From NCBI GenBank assembly GCA_052258065.1, contig JBQQPY010000002.1, forward strand, positions 1,488,001 to 1,552,000: a stretch of 64,000 bases of DNA, written 5' to 3'. The DNA is from JBQQPY01 sp052258065 (GTDB taxonomy: Bacteria; Pseudomonadota; Gammaproteobacteria; Enterobacterales; Enterobacteriaceae). Under the pieces are notes generated by a model. The model was not told where the DNA came from. It saw nothing but the letters and a program-made list of their open reading frames with translations, and did not search any database. A program made the position numbers and the translations under genes. Position 1 is the first letter of the stretch. Each line of letters starts with the position of its first letter. Of the stretch, positions 62,102 through 64,000 are shown piece by piece.

Positions 62102-62707
62102 TTAGAATGTGATGGGATGACGGCCTACCAGCGAGTACGACAGCGTGGTGCCATCCAGCATTTCAAGCTCGCCGCCAAACGGCACGCCGTGCGCGATACG
62201 GCTGGCTATAATGCCGTATCGCGCGCATATTTCGGCGATATAATTGGCGGTCGCTTCGCCTTCTATCGTCGGGCTGGTGGCAAGGATTACCTCCTGAATG
62301 TGCTCGCTTTCAAGCCGCTCCCGCAACCGGCTGAGACCGATATCGTCCGGGCCAATTCCATCAAGGGGAGACAAGCGCCCCATCAGGACGAAATAACGTC
62401 CGGCAAATTGGCCGGTCTGCTCGATTGCGTGAATATCCGCCGGACTTTCCACCACACAGATTTTGTCGGACTGCTGCCGGTGAGGATTAGCACAAATAGC
62501 GCAGATCGCTTGCTCAGTGAAGGTGCGGCAATCGAAACAATGGCCGATTTTTGACATCGTGCGGGCGAGCGCCTGCGCTAGGCGGATTCCGCCGTTGCGA
62601 TCGCGCCGCAGGAGGTGGAAAACTATACGCTGCGCCGACTTCGGTCCGATGCCCGGCAGGCAACAGAAGGCCTCCGTTAATGTCTCTAGTAATGGACTAA
62701 TTTGCAT
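62102..62707 (-). CDS. recR: recombination mediator RecR
   Basis: RecR helps RecFO load RecA at gaps. 201 residues, same as E. coli. An N-terminal helix-hairpin-helix (LPGIGPKSAQR) is followed by a four-Cys zinc finger with Cys57, 60, 69 and 72 (CFDCRTFTEQAICAIC), then a Toprim domain (VVESPADIHAIEQTG, LMGRLSPLDGIGP). Its ATG overlaps the ybaB stop by one base (TGATG), so the two are coupled. Confidence 0.97.
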   Translation of the reverse strand: MQISPLLETLTEAFCCLPGIGPKSAQRIVFHLLRRDRNGGIRLAQALARTMSKIGHCFDCRTFTEQAICAICANPHRQQSDKICVVESPADIHAIEQTGQFAGRYFVLMGRLSPLDGIGPDDIGLSRLRERLESEHIQEVILATSPTIEGEATANYIAEICARYGIIASRIAHGVPFGGELEMLDGTTLSYSLVGRHPITF

Positions 62708-63036
62708 CAGAACGGCATTTTAAGATCAGGAGAGAACTGCATGCCGCTGGAGACAGTAGCGATTTTTTCTTTATGAATTTCAGCGACACGACGGGCAGCG
62801 TCGTTAAATGCCGCCGTGATCAGATCCTCTAGCATGTCCTGATCATCTTCCAAAAGGCTAGGATCAATCTCGACACGGCGACAATTATGCGCCCCATTGA
62901 TAGTGATCTTAACTAAGCCAGCGCCTGACTCACCGATCACCTCTAACTGAGCGCTTTCTTCTTGCATCCTGTGCATTTTTTCTTGCATTAGCTGGACTTG
63001 CTTCATCAGATTACCCATTCCACTATTACCAAACAT
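62707..63036 (-). CDS. ybaB: nucleoid-associated protein YbaB/EbfC family
   Basis: 109-residue dimeric DNA-binding protein. It starts MFGNSGMGNLMKQVQLMQEK and contains GAGLVKITINGAHNCRRVEI and LEDLITAAFNDAARRV, the family hallmarks. Positioned between dnaX and recR as in E. coli. Confidence 0.95.
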   Translation of the reverse strand: MFGNSGMGNLMKQVQLMQEKMHRMQEESAQLEVIGESGAGLVKITINGAHNCRRVEIDPSLLEDDQDMLEDLITAAFNDAARRVAEIHKEKIATVSSGMQFSPDLKMPF

Positions 63037-63095
63037 AGTCTTCTCTCTCAGTTGCGTCGGGCTACACTAGCGACATATTACGACAGCACAAAGGT

Positions 63096-64000
63096 TTATA
63101 CGGGTCGGATACTGTCCTCATCCAACTTAGCGTCAAAAAAGCGCTGCAGCATTTTAATGTGCGCATCAGTCATTATCGCTTTACGTGCATGCATTAGTTT
63201 TTCTTCATAAATCGTTTGGTGCCATTCCAGTGGCGTTTTCATCGCCAGATTATCATCTTCTATTACAGTTAATTCAACCGGCGCGTCTAAATCGGCGCTT
63301 AACGCGTCGCGCAGGGCGATTTTCGCCGTTGCCGAATTCAGATGACGCTGCGAGGCGCGCAGGTATAGACAGACCTTGCCTGGCGCCAAATCTTTTTTCC
63401 AGGCATTTAGAGCAAGCTGTCTCACCAGTTTAGGCAGCGCCAGCCGATGTACCTGCGCCGCCCAGGGATCACGTTCTAGCGCTTCTTCCGCCAGAGATAA
63501 CGTCAGTTCCGGCGTCTTTTTATGCCCCAGCGCCGTGCGCAGAGCTTTAGGGGCAATCAGTGGCTCTGGCTCAGTTTTTGACTGTTGGCTGGCACGCCAG
63601 CGGTAAGCTTCCGGTGGCGGCGTTTTCGCTTGGTTTTCTCGACCAGCGACAGATAGAGGTTGAGACGCCCGTTCATCTCCTGTGGCCAAACACTCCAGCG
63701 CGCCAAGCGTCGCTTGCTGGCGAGCTGGGGCCGGTTTGGCCTTTTTTATTTTTTGGCTCTCTTGACGTTGCAGCAATTCGGTGCGAGCTAGCAAGAGCTG
63801 CGCAGTCGCGTCTAGCAATGGACTATCGGTACAGGAGAGCGTGGCGGGCGACTCGATATTGTCGGGCATTACCGTGCCGGGCTGCCACTTTGCCTCCGTC
63901 TCATTATTACGGAAGCGGCTAGCAGTATGGGCTTGCATAAAGCCTTTATCTGCACTGTTAAGCGCGATAGCTTGCCGGGTAGAGCGCGCGCGGCCGCCCA
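63096..64000 (-). CDS. dnaX: DNA polymerase III tau/gamma subunit, C-terminal part, cut by window edge
   Basis: Clamp-loader subunit. The open frame reaches the window edge. The C-terminal tau domains (about 150 residues, contacting polymerase alpha and DnaB) are intact: KTPELTLSLAEEALERDPWA, AQVHRLALPKLVRQ, LRASQRHLNSATAKIALRD, TPLEWHQTIYEEKL and the end RFFDAKLDEDSIRPV (E. coli ends FFDAELDEESIRPI). Upstream, codons just inside the edge (RQAIALNSADKG) resemble the DQAIASGDG part of domain II. If so, the domain III region between them and the linker is shortened here. The first Met of the ORF (63938) is internal, not the start. Confidence 0.9.
   Translation of the reverse strand, partial: GGRARSTRQAIALNSADKGFMQAHTASRFRNNETEAKWQPGTVMPDNIESPATLSCTDSPLLDATAQLLLARTELLQRQESQKIKKAKPAPARQQATLGALECLATGDERASQPLSVAGRENQAKTPPPEAYRWRASQQSKTEPEPLIAPKALRTALGHKKTPELTLSLAEEALERDPWAAQVHRLALPKLVRQLALNAWKKDLAPGKVCLYLRASQRHLNSATAKIALRDALSADLDAPVELTVIEDDNLAMKTPLEWHQTIYEEKLMHARKAIMTDAHIKMLQRFFDAKLDEDSIRPV
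63741..63747 (-). promoter_or_regulatory. dnaX -1 ribosomal frameshift slippery site
   Basis: Coding strand A AAA AAG at the Lys-Lys codons of ESQKIKKAKP, the same heptamer and place as the E. coli site that makes gamma from the tau frame. In the -1 frame translation would run about 17 codons beyond the slip to TGA, whereas in E. coli the stop is immediate. I did not identify a stimulatory stem-loop. Confidence 0.55.

Noticed and set aside
62096..62554. 152-codon ORF opposite recR
   Set aside because: Shadow of recR, which has all motifs and the expected length.

Overview
ORGANISM. The gene set and gene order are those of an enterobacterium: manX/yoaE/sdaA, xseA/guaBA, tRNA-Val/tRNA-Lys/gltX/tRNA-Ala/nupC, rlmL/uup/pqiABC/fabA and dnaX/ybaB/recR/htpG all follow E. 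coli-like neighbourhoods. The state of the DNA is that of a host-restricted symbiont in genome reduction. Roughly one third of the window is intact protein-coding sequence by my count. Several genes are frameshifted or reduced to traces, one 16S rRNA gene is decayed, and the long AT-rich gaps are packed with badly eroded insertion-sequence (IS) copies. A Sodalis-allied insect endosymbiont is my best guess. This is inference from gene content and IS types, not a database result.

LAYOUT. 1-3.7 kb: manX start, frameshifted yoaE and a surviving 3' end of sdaA. 3.7-16.7 kb: folE, xseA pseudogene, guaB, guaA and nadE as islands among remnants of IS630-type, IS481-type and an unidentified repeat (called R1 here). 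17-26.3 kb: almost no intact gene. It holds two decayed tyrosine integrases, an rpn-family nuclease remnant and a Mu-like tail-sheath remnant, with a duplicated tRNA-Lys 3' end, which points to two prophages stacked at tRNA-Lys. 26.3-29.7 kb: tRNA-Lys, tRNA-Val, gltX, tRNA-Ala and nupC. 31-33 kb: a ruined rRNA operon with an intact promoter/leader and intact tRNA-Ile and tRNA-Ala, but a degraded 16S. 35.5-43.8 kb: an AT-rich, single-strand surface-polysaccharide cluster (cupin, two nucleotidyltransferases, two glycosyltransferase-like proteins, ABC exporter, GDPD-like enzyme, HAD phosphatase), probably foreign. 44-47 kb: IS and plasmid-like debris. 47-56.7 kb: rlmL and uup pseudogenes, pqiA (frameshifted), pqiB, pqiC, fabA. 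57-60 kb: IS debris. 60-64 kb: htpG, recR, ybaB, dnaX.

HOW IT WORKS TOGETHER. Preserved functions are core ones: GTP and NAD synthesis (guaB, guaA, nadE), folate/pterin entry (folE), unsaturated fatty acid synthesis (fabA), translation (gltX, tRNAs), nucleoside uptake (nupC), chaperone (htpG), replication and repair (dnaX, recR), lipid transport (pqiBC). Lost or failing functions are serine deamination, exonuclease VII, 23S rRNA methylation and Uup. Most single lesions behave as one-base deletions. Five of them sit in a run of exactly seven A residues in the coding strand, including three in the polysaccharide cluster. These could be rescued by slippage, be sequencing artefacts, or be early decay. 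That pattern, the retained polysaccharide cluster and the half-dead rRNA operon are the main points of interest.
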